64,000 nt of DNA. Origin: JAQIBY01 sp051747965 (GTDB lineage: Bacteria; Bacteroidota; Bacteroidia; Bacteroidales; ML635J-15). The DNA is taken from the NCBI GenBank assembly GCA_051747965.1, contig JBNJGS010000004.1:1-64000 (forward strand), in the 5' to 3' direction. The notes below the pieces were generated by a model that was given only the letters and a program-made list of their open reading frames with translations, did no database searches and was not told the origin of the DNA. The position numbers were made by a program, and so were the translations under genes. The number at the start of each line of letters is the position of its first letter. The first letter of the stretch is position 1. Positions 25,949 to 35,195 of the stretch are shown here, piece after piece.

Positions 25949-26692
25949 TTAGTCCCTGTATAAGTTCGAAAAGCTCAGGTTAACACCAAAATTCAGATTC
26001 AGGGGCATATAACTCAGGCTTTGATTTGTTAGTTTCCTTGAATAAATCAACTGAATATGAAATTTCAGTACCTCAGAGCCCGCACGTATGGTCAGAGCCG
26101 GTTCCAGGAAAGGATAAATATTCCCGTCCAGATCGTTAATGTCCTCAGTAGAAAGCTCGGATTCGGTGTAGTTTTTGTATGCGATATCAAAAAAACCCAC
26201 TCCCATAAATCGCGTACTAAAAGCAATCTGAAAGTTATCTGTGGAGTATCCAACTGATGGTTGCACAAAAGCACGCCAGGATGCGGCAGCGTATTCGTAT
26301 GTTGACAGATAATTGTCATTTTCGAACTTGTCAAAATTGTAGTCATAGGCGCCGTATCCACCACCTCCATATATTTCAAATACAGAGTTTTCATCAAAAT
26401 TGCTATAGTAACCTAGTCCGCCTTCCAGTGAATAGCGGCTTGTAATGTATTCTTTCCGGATTTCATGAGCGGATGTACTGGCCCATTGATTTTTATTGTA
26501 ATGTCCGTTAAGCATCACGCCCAGATTATCCGTGAGTCCATATGCCACCTGATAATTATTGTAAGACACTGTGGATGTGACATCTCCTTTGTTTTGCAGC
26601 AAGGGTACGTTTTGCATGGAGGGTTTGTACATTACCTTGCAGGATGTGCTGAGCAAGAGCAGGAGCAGCATGGGGAGTAAAAACGTTTTCAT
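25949..26692 (-). CDS. Hypothetical outer-membrane barrel-like lipoprotein
   Basis: A 247-residue protein with a lipoprotein signal (MKTFLLPMLLLLLLSTSC, Cys18 as the lipidated residue). The rest is rich in alternating hydrophobic and aromatic strands (QVAYGLTDNLGVMLNGHY; GGLGYYSNF; IYGGGGYGAYDY; IAFSTRFMGVGFFD) and ends with LNFGVNLSFSNLYRD, which resembles an 8- to 10-stranded outer-membrane beta-barrel with a C-terminal aromatic strand. I recognise no named family. A good -7 box (TATATTTG) precedes it. A lipidated barrel at the outer membrane is the best description; the function is unknown. Confidence 0.7.
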   Translation of the reverse strand: MKTFLLPMLLLLLLSTSCKVMYKPSMQNVPLLQNKGDVTSTVSYNNYQVAYGLTDNLGVMLNGHYNKNQWASTSAHEIRKEYITSRYSLEGGLGYYSNFDENSVFEIYGGGGYGAYDYNFDKFENDNYLSTYEYAAASWRAFVQPSVGYSTDNFQIAFSTRFMGVGFFDIAYKNYTESELSTEDINDLDGNIYPFLEPALTIRAGSEVLKFHIQLIYSRKLTNQSLSYMPLNLNFGVNLSFSNLYRD

Positions 26693-26714
26693 GGCTTAGG
26701 TTTTTTACTTTTCT

Positions 26715-26746
26715 CAAATATAAGCAAAAAACCAATGAGATTGAAA
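26715..26746 (-). promoter_or_regulatory. Candidate promoter of the barrel lipoprotein gene
   Basis: Read on the minus strand: TTTC (26743-26746), 20 bp, then TATATTTG (26715-26722), an exact TAnnTTTG -7 box about 22 bp before the ATG. Confidence 0.45.
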
Positions 26747-26787
26747 TTCAATTTATCAGAGGAAATAATCTTTTGTGATTGAACCTC

Positions 26788-27927
26788 TTATCGCTTTTCT
26801 ATTTTGAGTTGTTTGGTGGCGTCCTCTGATATGATTTCCAGAACATATATGCCCGGTTTTATATGAGAGCTTTCTATGCGTTTATGTATGGCAAGACTAC
26901 CATAGCTTGATTCCCACTTATCCACGGGTTTGCCGTTCATGTCTGTGAGTCTGAAAATGATATCGCCTTCAGGCCAGTTTTCCAGCATGATATTAAGTTC
27001 TGATGAAAAGGGATTGGGATATATGTACACATTCATATCCATTTTTCTGCTGCTGCAGTCTGCACTTACAATATCGAAAGTTTCCCGGCTTCCGTCTGTG
27101 TCAATTTGTGTCAGTCTGTAGTACCGGATTCCATCTCCGCTTTCATCATATTCCGTGTAAACAATTTCATGATGGCTGTTCCCTGCCCCCGGGAGGGTGC
27201 TGATTTGTTCCCAGTCAGTTGAATTATCACTTTGTTCCAGAATAAAAAGCTCGTTGTTTGTCTCGGAAGCAGTGGCCCAGCTAAGCTCAACATTATCAGA
27301 ACTGCACTCAGCACTAAAATGTAAAAGCTCTACAGGAAGCAGACTGGGTATTGTGCTTCCGTCCGAAACTGTTTTGTTGGGTTGAATTCCAAAGGTGCTT
27401 CCATTTCCTGAAAATGAACCTGCACTTATCTGGCCGTCACCAAGAATTTCGCCTCCGTTGCCGTTATCAAAATCTCCGTCAACATCAACGCTGCCATTTA
27501 TTTCTACTTCATCAGAATTGTTTTTGTTTACAAAATCTCCCATTACTTTGATGTTTCCTGTATTGGTAACAAAAACAACACTTTGATTTGCAAAGGTCAA
27601 ATGATAAACCCGCAATGAATCTTCAACTTCCAGCCGGGAACCTGCCCTTATAAACAAATCATTGTCACCTTTGAGCGAACCACCGGGATGAATGATCATC
27701 CGGTCAAACGCAAAATTAACGTCCTGGTTAAGAACAACATCATGATGAATATGAATGATATCACCGTTTGCTGAGGGAACAACAGTGTTGTCCCATGCGT
27801 TTGCATCATCCCATAATCCGTCAGAAATTGTGGTGTGTGTAGCAGCCCGGCATCCAAATGAGATGAAAAAAACCAACACAAGTGTCAGTGATAAAAATTT
27901 CAACATATGGGATGTTTTTATCCTCAT
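26788..27927 (-). CDS. Secreted G8-like/beta-helix protein, T9SS type A cargo
   Basis: A protein of 379 residues from 27927; a second in-frame ATG at 27906 would give 372 and a tighter signal peptide (MLKFLSLTLVLVFFISF). After the signal peptide comes ISDGLWDDANAWDNTVVPSA with HIHHDVVLNQD, the opening of the G8-like or autotransporter-type beta-helix domain common in Bacteroidota surface proteins. A beta-rich linker (about 185-295) starts at LPVELLHFSAE, a sequence typical before type A sorting domains. The sorting domain runs from IYPNPFSSEL to QLKIEKR. No catalytic motif is visible; carbohydrate binding or adhesion is possible. Confidence 0.85.
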   Translation of the reverse strand: MRIKTSHMLKFLSLTLVLVFFISFGCRAATHTTISDGLWDDANAWDNTVVPSANGDIIHIHHDVVLNQDVNFAFDRMIIHPGGSLKGDNDLFIRAGSRLEVEDSLRVYHLTFANQSVVFVTNTGNIKVMGDFVNKNNSDEVEINGSVDVDGDFDNGNGGEILGDGQISAGSFSGNGSTFGIQPNKTVSDGSTIPSLLPVELLHFSAECSSDNVELSWATASETNNELFILEQSDNSTDWEQISTLPGAGNSHHEIVYTEYDESGDGIRYYRLTQIDTDGSRETFDIVSADCSSRKMDMNVYIYPNPFSSELNIMLENWPEGDIIFRLTDMNGKPVDKWESSYGSLAIHKRIESSHIKPGIYVLEIISEDATKQLKIEKR

Positions 27928-28258
27928 TCGGGACTTTTTACGTTTAAATTTGCCTAAGTATAATATTTATGACCCTGACGAGCAAAATAATTTGGTGAAT
28001 GTTGCATAATTTGTGATAGAAAAGGTTTCCTGTTTGATGAGTGATTGATTTTTGATGATGAATTTTACTTGTTTATGAATAGTTATGTAATGCTAGCATC
28101 TGTCGATAAGCGCAAGTACTGCAGTTTACCTTTCCTGCAAATATGCCTGCTTCCGGCATGATAATAATGCAAAAAAAACTGACGGCATTCATACGGAGAT
28201 TTTTCTTTAATGAAATTCTTTTCTTACTTTGACATCTGTAATTATAAGCATCAAAAAA
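27928..28258. other. 331 bp intergenic region without a recognisable gene
   Basis: An AT-rich divergent region between the leftward beta-helix gene and the rightward C1 peptidase gene. I see no open frame of note, no tRNA and no strong hairpin. A degenerate -7-like TACTTTG at 28225-28231 lies about 27 bp before the peptidase ATG. Confidence 0.5.
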
Positions 28259-29470
28259 ATGAAAAAGATTGTCACTTTTCTTATCTTCTTTCTTGCAACT
28301 ATGGCAGTTTATGCACAGGATGAGGCAAAATACAAAACATACGAACCCGGATTTTATCATCGTTTTATTCTTCGCGATGTTCGTGCTGTAAAAGCAGCCC
28401 GGGAAGAAGGAGAGAAAGAGAAGTATCTGGTGATGGATCATTCGGACAAGCAAATTCCAAACGATCCTGATGATTATACAAGAATGTGGGCACAACCAAC
28501 AATTTCTCAGGGAAATGCCGGGACATGCTGGGCTTATGGCGGTACTTCATTTGTGGAATCTGAGCACAAAAGACTTGGAGGTGATGCACTCAAATTATCT
28601 GAAATGTTCACAGTCTACTGGGAATATGTTGAAAAAGCCCGTCGATATGTAAAAACCCGTGGTGAATCAAACTTTACTCAGGGCTCACAGGCCAATGCAG
28701 TTACCCGGATGATAAAAATGCATGGTGCTGTTCCGGAAAGTGCATACAGCGGACTGAAAGATGGCAGAAAATATCACTCACATGAGGAGATGATGAAGGA
28801 AATGCAGTCATTTCTGACTTCAGTAAAAGAGGATGATGCCTGGAATGAAAAAGTAGTAACAGCAACCATAAAGTCCATCATGCATCACCACATGGGCGAG
28901 CCCCCGGCTGAGTTTGAGTACAACGGGAAAATTTTTACACCAGAATCCTTCAGGAACGAAGTGTTGAAATTCAGACCTGAGGATTATTCTGATGTGATGT
29001 CAAGCATGGCAGTTGAGTACGGAGAAACAGGATTGTATGATGTGCCGGACAACTGGTGGAAATGCGATGCATATTACAATCTGGAGCTGGATGTGTTTAT
29101 GGATTTGCTTCAGGATGCTTTGGAAAATGGATACACAGCTGCAATCGGTGGGGATGTTAGTGAAGCCGGATTTTCCCGTAAGACCAATGCAGCATTGATT
29201 CCGGATTTTGATATAGAATCAGATAATATCAGTGCTGCTGCCAGAGAATTCCGTTTCGCCAACAAATCCACCACAGATGATCACATCATGCACATCATTG
29301 GCTTTCAGAAATTCAAAGGAGATATCTGGTACCTGGTAAAGGATTCCAGCTCCGGTTCCCGGAATACAGAAGAAGATGCTGCAAGATTCGGGTATTATTT
29401 CATGCATGAAGATTATATAAAACTTAAAATCCTCACCTTTACCATTCACAAGTCTGTCCTGAATAATTAG
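28259..29470 (+). CDS. Secreted C1 family (papain/bleomycin-hydrolase-like) peptidase
   Basis: A 403-residue protein from the ATG at 28259, which gives a clean signal peptide ending VYAQ (1-20). The catalytic cysteine is C90 in NAGTCWAYGG, preceded by the oxyanion Gln in ISQGN, and the catalytic histidine is H345 in MHIIGF. The position usually held by the catalytic Asn (NSWG) is Asp362 in VKDSSSG. The size and the large insert between Cys and His match the C1B aminopeptidase C-like group. It has no T9SS sorting domain, so it should remain periplasmic or be released otherwise. It likely trims peptides. Confidence 0.88.
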   Translation: MKKIVTFLIFFLATMAVYAQDEAKYKTYEPGFYHRFILRDVRAVKAAREEGEKEKYLVMDHSDKQIPNDPDDYTRMWAQPTISQGNAGTCWAYGGTSFVESEHKRLGGDALKLSEMFTVYWEYVEKARRYVKTRGESNFTQGSQANAVTRMIKMHGAVPESAYSGLKDGRKYHSHEEMMKEMQSFLTSVKEDDAWNEKVVTATIKSIMHHHMGEPPAEFEYNGKIFTPESFRNEVLKFRPEDYSDVMSSMAVEYGETGLYDVPDNWWKCDAYYNLELDVFMDLLQDALENGYTAAIGGDVSEAGFSRKTNAALIPDFDIESDNISAAAREFRFANKSTTDDHIMHIIGFQKFKGDIWYLVKDSSSGSRNTEEDAARFGYYFMHEDYIKLKILTFTIHKSVLNN

Positions 29471-29670
29471 AATGTAGAATTGTCTGAATATTATTTGCAG
29501 GGCTGTCGCGCTGGCATCAGAACTTCAGCCTGATTTGGATATCATTACATTGGCCTTGATTGCTCACAATCATTCCTGTGATTTTTTTATTCTTTAAAAT
29601 TATTGCTTACCTTTATTGCATCTAGGGAAGATAGTTTCGTGGAAAGCGAGAGCATTTAATTTGAGTGACT

Positions 29671-32600
29671 ATGAGAAAATCATTGGTAATCATCGTGTTA
29701 CTGTACATCTCAGGTATGGTGTACGGGCAAAATTTAGTACTGAATCCAAGTTTTGAATCTGTTACCGAGGCTAATCTGCAGTGTAGCTGGTACACAAGCC
29801 AGGCGCAATTTGCTGATGCGATGGATAACTGGACAGCTCCCACAGGGGGGTCCACTGATATTTTTAGCCTTACGCTTGCTCAGTCCTGCTACTGTCATCC
29901 GCATTCAACCCACACCAGTGCGGTCGGCACACAGGATCCGCGCACAGGCGATGTGATGAGTCATGTGACGGTGTATGGGGACGGTGGCTGTGATCCCTAC
30001 AGAGAATACCTGCAGGGCGAGCTTTCTACACCACTTGTCGTAGGAAATACGTATGAAGTTGAATTCTATGTTTCTTTTGGTGATTATTGTACAGATGCAA
30101 CCAATAACCTGGGTGTGTATTTTACCACAACACCGGTGAATGACGGATCCATGTGTGTGTATGATGTGGATCCACATCTTAACTACACCACTGTTGTTAC
30201 AGAAGAGGACGGCTGGTACCAGATTTTATTTACCTTCACACCTACACAGCCCTACGAATATTTCATGATCGGAAACTTTTATACCGATGTGGAAACATCA
30301 ACCATACCTATGGGAGGGACCAAAGCCACTGTCAGGTACTTTGTTGATGATGTAAGAATTGAAGAAGCTTTACCTACATCTGATTTTACGGTAACAAGCC
30401 CCGTGTGTGAAGGAGAATCTTCCACCATCGCCTATACCGGAAATGCCGGAAGTACGGCAACATACCACTGGGATTTTGACGGAGGAAACGCTTCTCCCGG
30501 TACCGGCCAGGGTCCGCATGATGTGTACTGGATGGATGATGGTGACTATACCATCTCACTCTGGGTTGAAGAGAATGGTCAAAGTTCGGATACCACAACC
30601 CATACAGTCACTGTTAATCCTATCCCAACCCCGTATTTTACACTTGGAGGACTGGATTGTTATGGTGACAATGTAACCGCTACTTACACCGGATCAGCAT
30701 CATCCTCTGCTTCATACAACTGGAACTTTGATGGTGCTACTGTGCTTTCAGGCAGCGGACAGGGGCCTTATACCCTTGCGTGGAGCACTACAGGCACGCA
30801 TACTGTTACCCTGGATGTTACAGAAAACGGATGTACCTCCCTGCCAAATTCCGAAACCGTTGTCAATCCCCCGGAGTTAACGGTGGATCTGATCTCCCAG
30901 GATATCTCCTGTTTCGGAATGAATGACGGTGCCATAACATCATCTGTTTCGGGTGGCACTACTCCATATAATTATCTTTGGTCAGAATCATCCACCACTG
31001 CCGGTATATCCGGTTTGTCACAAGCCAGCTATATACTGACTGTTACTGATGATCACGGCTGTACAATCAGTGATACCGCACAGATCGATGAGCCGGATGA
31101 GCTTTTGCTTTTTGCAGGTACGGATCAGAATATTTGTTATGGAGATACTGCCGTTTTATCAATAGGACTTACCGGTGGTGTTTCACCATTCACCTATTAT
31201 TATGATGATGGAAGTGGCGCCCAGACATCATCCACCGCCGACATTGATGTGAGCCCGGATACAAATGCGGATTATTCGGTATTTGCGGAAGATAACAACG
31301 GATGTTTGTCTGATACAGCTAACATTGCCGTGCAGGTCAGCAGCCCGATGTCTGTAAATACAAGTCTGCAAAATGTCAGTTGCAACGGGGAATGTGATGG
31401 GGAAACAGAGCTTACTGTCAGCGGCGGAATCGCGCCCTATACTTATTCATGGTCATCTGACACCAATATCCAAACCGGTCTTTGTGCCGGAGATTATGAT
31501 GTGACCATTACTGATGACCTTGCTTGTACCCGGGAAATAAGCTTTACCATTACCGAACCTGATGTGCTTTCAGTCAACCTGGATGCTGAGGATGCCTCCT
31601 GTTTCGGATTAACTGATGGCAGTATTTCTTCAAGTGTCAGTGGAGGTATTCCACCATATGATTATGCATGGAGCAATTCAGAAAATAGCGCGGATATTGC
31701 AGACTTATCTCCGGGAAATTATTCTCTCACCGTGACTGATGATCATGCTTGTACTGCAGAAGCACTTGCCATCATTGCCGAACCCACAGAGGTGCAGCTT
31801 TACGTGAGCGATGATCTTTTTCTGTGTGCAGGGGATCCGGCCAACATGACTGCTTCGGCAAGTGGGGGCAATGGACCATATATATATTATTGGGATACCG
31901 GTAATGGTTTTACTGCCGGCAATTCTTCCCAGACTGAATATCCGTACAGCTCAAGGGATTATGCGGTTTATGCTGAAGATGATAACGGATGTGTTTCTGA
32001 TACAGCTTATATTTCGGTAAGTCTGAGTTCTGTGATGCATATGGACCTGCAGGTAAATGATATTTCCTGTCATTCCATGTGTGATGGTAGTGCAGAAATC
32101 AATATTACCGGAGGCATTTCCCCATTTGAGTATTCCTGGGAAAGCAATGGCAATACCATATCCGGATTATGTGAAGACAATTATCAGGTCAGCATTACAG
32201 ATCAGAATGATTGCGTGGTAGATACATCTTTTTATATCGCTGAACCGGATACCCTGATGGGAACAATTTTCGGAACAGATCCTTTATGCCCGGGAAGCTC
32301 GGACGGTACTGCTTTTGTTGATATGTCCGGTGGAATACCACCTTATGAGTACCAGTGGTCCGAGGGCCAGCAGGATGATACCGCAGTAAATCTGTCCGCC
32401 GGCCTTCATTCACTTACAGTAACGGATGCCAATAATTGTCAGACAGCTTTACAAATTTATCTGGATGAACCGGACAATATTATCATCAACGGCCTGTACG
32501 GAAGTCAGATTTGTATCAATGGTTCTGCAAATCTGAATGCATCAATTACCGGAGGAACAGCGCCTTATTACTACCAGTGGACTGGTACAGACAGCTCTGT

Positions 32601-33786
32601 TTGGAATGGTACTGAGTTTACTGTCAGTCCTGATGAAACTGAAGATTATTCACTCATGATTACAGATGCCAATGGCTGTACAAAAGAGCAGACAGTAACG
32701 GTCAGTGTTTATCCTGAAATTGAAATACTCAATCTCTATACCAATGATGATTCTGTCTGCCGGGGCGAAAGTACAAAATTGAACTTTGAAGTAGCCGGCG
32801 GTAACGGTGGGCCGTTCGAGGTGATGCTTAATGACAACCAGATTATTACTTCTCCTCATGCCATCAGTCCGCAGCATTCGGGCTGGTATGAAATACAAGT
32901 ATCAGATGCATGTGAAACTCCATCGGTAAAAGATTCGGTTTATATTGAGGTACTTGATCTGCCGGCCAACAACTTTGTATCTGATATCGTTGCAAAATGC
33001 CCTCCTGCAAAGATTTCATTCCATGAGCTCAATGAGCAGGAAGGATATATCTATGAATGGACCTTTGGTGATGGAGATTTTGCCTATGGTGCTCAAACTT
33101 CTCATGTTTATGAAAATAGCGGATGGTATGATGTCAGTTTACTTGTGACAGATGTGTTTGGCTGTTCCAAACGTAATAACAGGGAGGATATGATACATAT
33201 ATATCCTGTGCCTGATATTGATTTCTATACACGGCCAAATGATGTGAGTATGCTCAACCCGGAAGTGGAATTCAGACCAGTAACAGCCCATACCGACAGC
33301 CTCTACTGGTATTTTGGTGATGGAGATTCAACACTTTCCAGCAGATGGAATCCTGTACACATGTATGAAGATATCGGCCGGTTTACTGTCAGGGTGATTG
33401 GTGTCAACAATTACGGTTGCAGGGATACGGCCAGAAAAGTTCTGAAAGTAAAAGAACATTTTACTTTTTATGCACCAACGGCTTTTACACCAAATTATGA
33501 TGGCAAAAATGATTGCTTTTCTGTTTGCGGAGAAGGTATTGACCCGATGGAGTTTTCTCTTAGCGTGTATAACAGGTGGGGAGAAGTTGTTTTTGAAACC
33601 GACAGATATGACAAGGGTACTGGATGTAATGGTTGTGGTAGTACTACCTGGGACGGAACCGCGCAGGGAAATCTCATGAAAGGGGATGAACTTCTGCCGG
33701 CTGGTGCTTACCCGTGGGTTTGTGTTTATAAAGATATCTTCGGGGTAGAGCACAAGGAGGAAGGCGTGGTGAAACTCATTCGGTGA
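29671..33786 (+). CDS. PKD/SprB-repeat adhesin with gliding-type (T9SS type B) C-terminal domain
   Basis: A 1371-residue protein from the ATG at 29671. Signal peptide (to MVYGQ), then a beta-sandwich of the NLVLNPSFE type (about 22-235), two PKD-like domains (YHWDFDGGN; YNWNFDGAT), five SprB-type repeats (each with a C...DG....(V/I)(S/T)GG..PY.Y.W core) alternating with three Ig-like repeats, further PKD domains (YEWTFGDGDF; YWYFGDGDS), and the gliding-motility-associated C-terminal domain (FYAPTAFTPNYDGKNDCFSV to VVKLIR). Such proteins are long T9SS-exported surface filaments or adhesins. The last about 355 residues are closely similar to the end of the 35196 product. It is the first of three related genes on this strand. 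Confidence 0.9.
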   Translation: MRKSLVIIVLLYISGMVYGQNLVLNPSFESVTEANLQCSWYTSQAQFADAMDNWTAPTGGSTDIFSLTLAQSCYCHPHSTHTSAVGTQDPRTGDVMSHVTVYGDGGCDPYREYLQGELSTPLVVGNTYEVEFYVSFGDYCTDATNNLGVYFTTTPVNDGSMCVYDVDPHLNYTTVVTEEDGWYQILFTFTPTQPYEYFMIGNFYTDVETSTIPMGGTKATVRYFVDDVRIEEALPTSDFTVTSPVCEGESSTIAYTGNAGSTATYHWDFDGGNASPGTGQGPHDVYWMDDGDYTISLWVEENGQSSDTTTHTVTVNPIPTPYFTLGGLDCYGDNVTATYTGSASSSASYNWNFDGATVLSGSGQGPYTLAWSTTGTHTVTLDVTENGCTSLPNSETVVNPPELTVDLISQDISCFGMNDGAITSSVSGGTTPYNYLWSESSTTAGISGLSQASYILTVTDDHGCTISDTAQIDEPDELLLFAGTDQNICYGDTAVLSIGLTGGVSPFTYYYDDGSGAQTSSTADIDVSPDTNADYSVFAEDNNGCLSDTANIAVQVSSPMSVNTSLQNVSCNGECDGETELTVSGGIAPYTYSWSSDTNIQTGLCAGDYDVTITDDLACTREISFTITEPDVLSVNLDAEDASCFGLTDGSISSSVSGGIPPYDYAWSNSENSADIADLSPGNYSLTVTDDHACTAEALAIIAEPTEVQLYVSDDLFLCAGDPANMTASASGGNGPYIYYWDTGNGFTAGNSSQTEYPYSSRDYAVYAEDDNGCVSDTAYISVSLSSVMHMDLQVNDISCHSMCDGSAEINITGGISPFEYSWESNGNTISGLCEDNYQVSITDQNDCVVDTSFYIAEPDTLMGTIFGTDPLCPGSSDGTAFVDMSGGIPPYEYQWSEGQQDDTAVNLSAGLHSLTVTDANNCQTALQIYLDEPDNIIINGLYGSQICINGSANLNASITGGTAPYYYQWTGTDSSVWNGTEFTVSPDETEDYSLMITDANGCTKEQTVTVSVYPEIEILNLYTNDDSVCRGESTKLNFEVAGGNGGPFEVMLNDNQIITSPHAISPQHSGWYEIQVSDACETPSVKDSVYIEVLDLPANNFVSDIVAKCPPAKISFHELNEQEGYIYEWTFGDGDFAYGAQTSHVYENSGWYDVSLLVTDVFGCSKRNNREDMIHIYPVPDIDFYTRPNDVSMLNPEVEFRPVTAHTDSLYWYFGDGDSTLSSRWNPVHMYEDIGRFTVRVIGVNNYGCRDTARKVLKVKEHFTFYAPTAFTPNYDGKNDCFSVCGEGIDPMEFSLSVYNRWGEVVFETDRYDKGTGCNGCGSTTWDGTAQGNLMKGDELLPAGAYPWVCVYKDIFGVEHKEEGVVKLIR

Positions 33787-33839
33787 TTACGTTTATAAAG
33801 CACAAGGCCCGATATGGATTTGATTAAAATGTTACAGAC

Positions 33840-35051
33840 ATGAAAAACCGGATTCTTTTTTTGACTGCCGTCTTGGTCATAATGCCAGGCATTTCTCATG
33901 CTCAGAACAATGTGGATTCTGCGGAACATTTGTATTTTGAAAATTATGGTAGTTGTGGTGATATCGTTTTAACCACGGTTGATCTTTCTGAGGCCACCGC
34001 CTCGGATTATATGGCACCGGATTGCATGCAGGTTGATACATCCTGTGATATGTGGTACAAATTCGTGGTTCCTGAAAATGTCAGTGAACTCAGTTGTCAT
34101 GCGTATAATTCGGATATCATTCCCATGCCGGGTAGCCGGGGACCTTCGGTGCCGGGGCTGGCAGTATATGATGGAAGTGGTGCGGATGCGCCGATTCTGC
34201 TTGAGTGTTTCAGTGCTGTTGCTGAGGACAGCCTGCTCAATGCTGAAATCCGTTGGGCTGCAATATCTGGTTTGACTGCGGGTGATACTTTGTATATGCG
34301 GTTATGGGACCAGAACAACATTGCTCAAAAACTTTTTCTTGCCGTAAGCCAGCGGATGGATTTTCCGGAAAATTATTGCGAAACGCCGGCTCCCCTGGAT
34401 GAAGGTATTTGTAATATTCTCTCTGAGGGGACCGATTTAACAGCTCCTGAAGAATGTGGATGGAGCACAGTAGATAATCCTGCCTTTTATCATTTTACCG
34501 TAACAGAGGCAAGCCCACAGCCTGTCAGTATCTGGATTTCAAACCTGACAGCCTTTTCTCTAGCTGAAATCACGCAGGCTGAGCTTCAGATGGCTGTGTA
34601 TGCCTGGAATGGGACAGATTGCACAAACATCGGCGGAAGTCCTCAATCCAATCCGCCCAATGTTTCCGGTTCCTATATGGGATGTGGAGCAGGTACTGAG
34701 GATATCAGTTTTGGTGAAATGATGACTCCTGGCCAATATATATTGGCGATTGACGGATACAGTAGCCTGGAAGGAAATGTTATGTACGAGGGTGATGCTG
34801 GTATTGAAACAGCGGTAGAAAATGCTGAATTCACCAGAACAATGGTTTATCCTAACCCATCATCAGGAGATATTTTTATTAACACTGAATCCTTTTCCAA
34901 ATGCAGTTTGTTAAACAGTACAGGACAGTTGATTGGGGAATATGAGTTAAAACAGGGAAAACTCAACCTCCGGAATATAAACCCAGGATTGTATACCATA
35001 CTGTTTTACAATAATTCAACTTACTATACAAAGAAAATTATTGTACAATAG
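33840..35051 (+). CDS. Secreted two-domain protein, T9SS type A cargo
   Basis: A 403-residue protein with a signal peptide (MKNRILFLTAVLVIMPGISHAQ), two beta-sandwich halves (about 25-180 and 185-320), and a type A sorting domain (VYPNPSSGDIF to YTKKIIVQ). The two halves carry CDMWYKFVVP, YNSDIIPMPG, LYMRLWDQNN, EECGWSTVDNPAFYHFTVT and GSYMGCG, with many cysteines. The same module forms the N-terminus of the 35196 product, where it is joined to SprB repeats and a type B domain. The DxWYxF element resembles ligand-binding beta-sandwich domains common in Bacteroidota surface proteins. The function is unknown; binding is likely. It starts 54 bp after the previous gene. Confidence 0.86.
   Translation: MKNRILFLTAVLVIMPGISHAQNNVDSAEHLYFENYGSCGDIVLTTVDLSEATASDYMAPDCMQVDTSCDMWYKFVVPENVSELSCHAYNSDIIPMPGSRGPSVPGLAVYDGSGADAPILLECFSAVAEDSLLNAEIRWAAISGLTAGDTLYMRLWDQNNIAQKLFLAVSQRMDFPENYCETPAPLDEGICNILSEGTDLTAPEECGWSTVDNPAFYHFTVTEASPQPVSIWISNLTAFSLAEITQAELQMAVYAWNGTDCTNIGGSPQSNPPNVSGSYMGCGAGTEDISFGEMMTPGQYILAIDGYSSLEGNVMYEGDAGIETAVENAEFTRTMVYPNPSSGDIFINTESFSKCSLLNSTGQLIGEYELKQGKLNLRNINPGLYTILFYNNSTYYTKKIIVQ
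33900..34790 (+). repeat. Protein-coding module shared with 35254-36170
   Basis: The encoded segment (GSCGDIVL...NSDIIPMPG...LYMRLWD...GSYMGCG...GQYILAIDGYS) recurs in the gene starting at 35196 (STCGEMAL...NSDVIPMPL...IYMRVWD...GSYMGCA...GDYILGMDGYS) with the same order and spacing. It is a duplicated domain pair, visible at protein level. Confidence 0.85.
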
Positions 35052-35150
35052 TATTCTGAATGAGCAATTATTGTAGTGATAGCCAGGAGCATTTTATAAT
35101 GTTCTGCTATTACAATATCTAAAGCTTTTCCTAATCTGAAAAATTTTCTT

Positions 35151-35158
35151 TAAGTTTG
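35151..35158 (+). promoter_or_regulatory. Candidate -7 box upstream of the SprB adhesin at 35196
   Basis: TAAGTTTG is an exact TAnnTTTG -7 box, 37 bp before the ATG. The upstream -33 region has only a T-rich approximation (ttttc near 35126-35130). It suggests the third adhesin gene can be transcribed on its own. Confidence 0.38.
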
Positions 35159-35195
35159 TTTCAGGATAAATGGATATTGACATTAAGACAGTCGC

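Noticed and set aside
29471..29670. RNA gene or terminator in the 200 bp before the first adhesin gene
   Set aside because: No cloverleaf or stable long stem. An AT-rich 5 bp hairpin before a T-run and a -7-like TACCTTTA at 29608-29615 are too weak.
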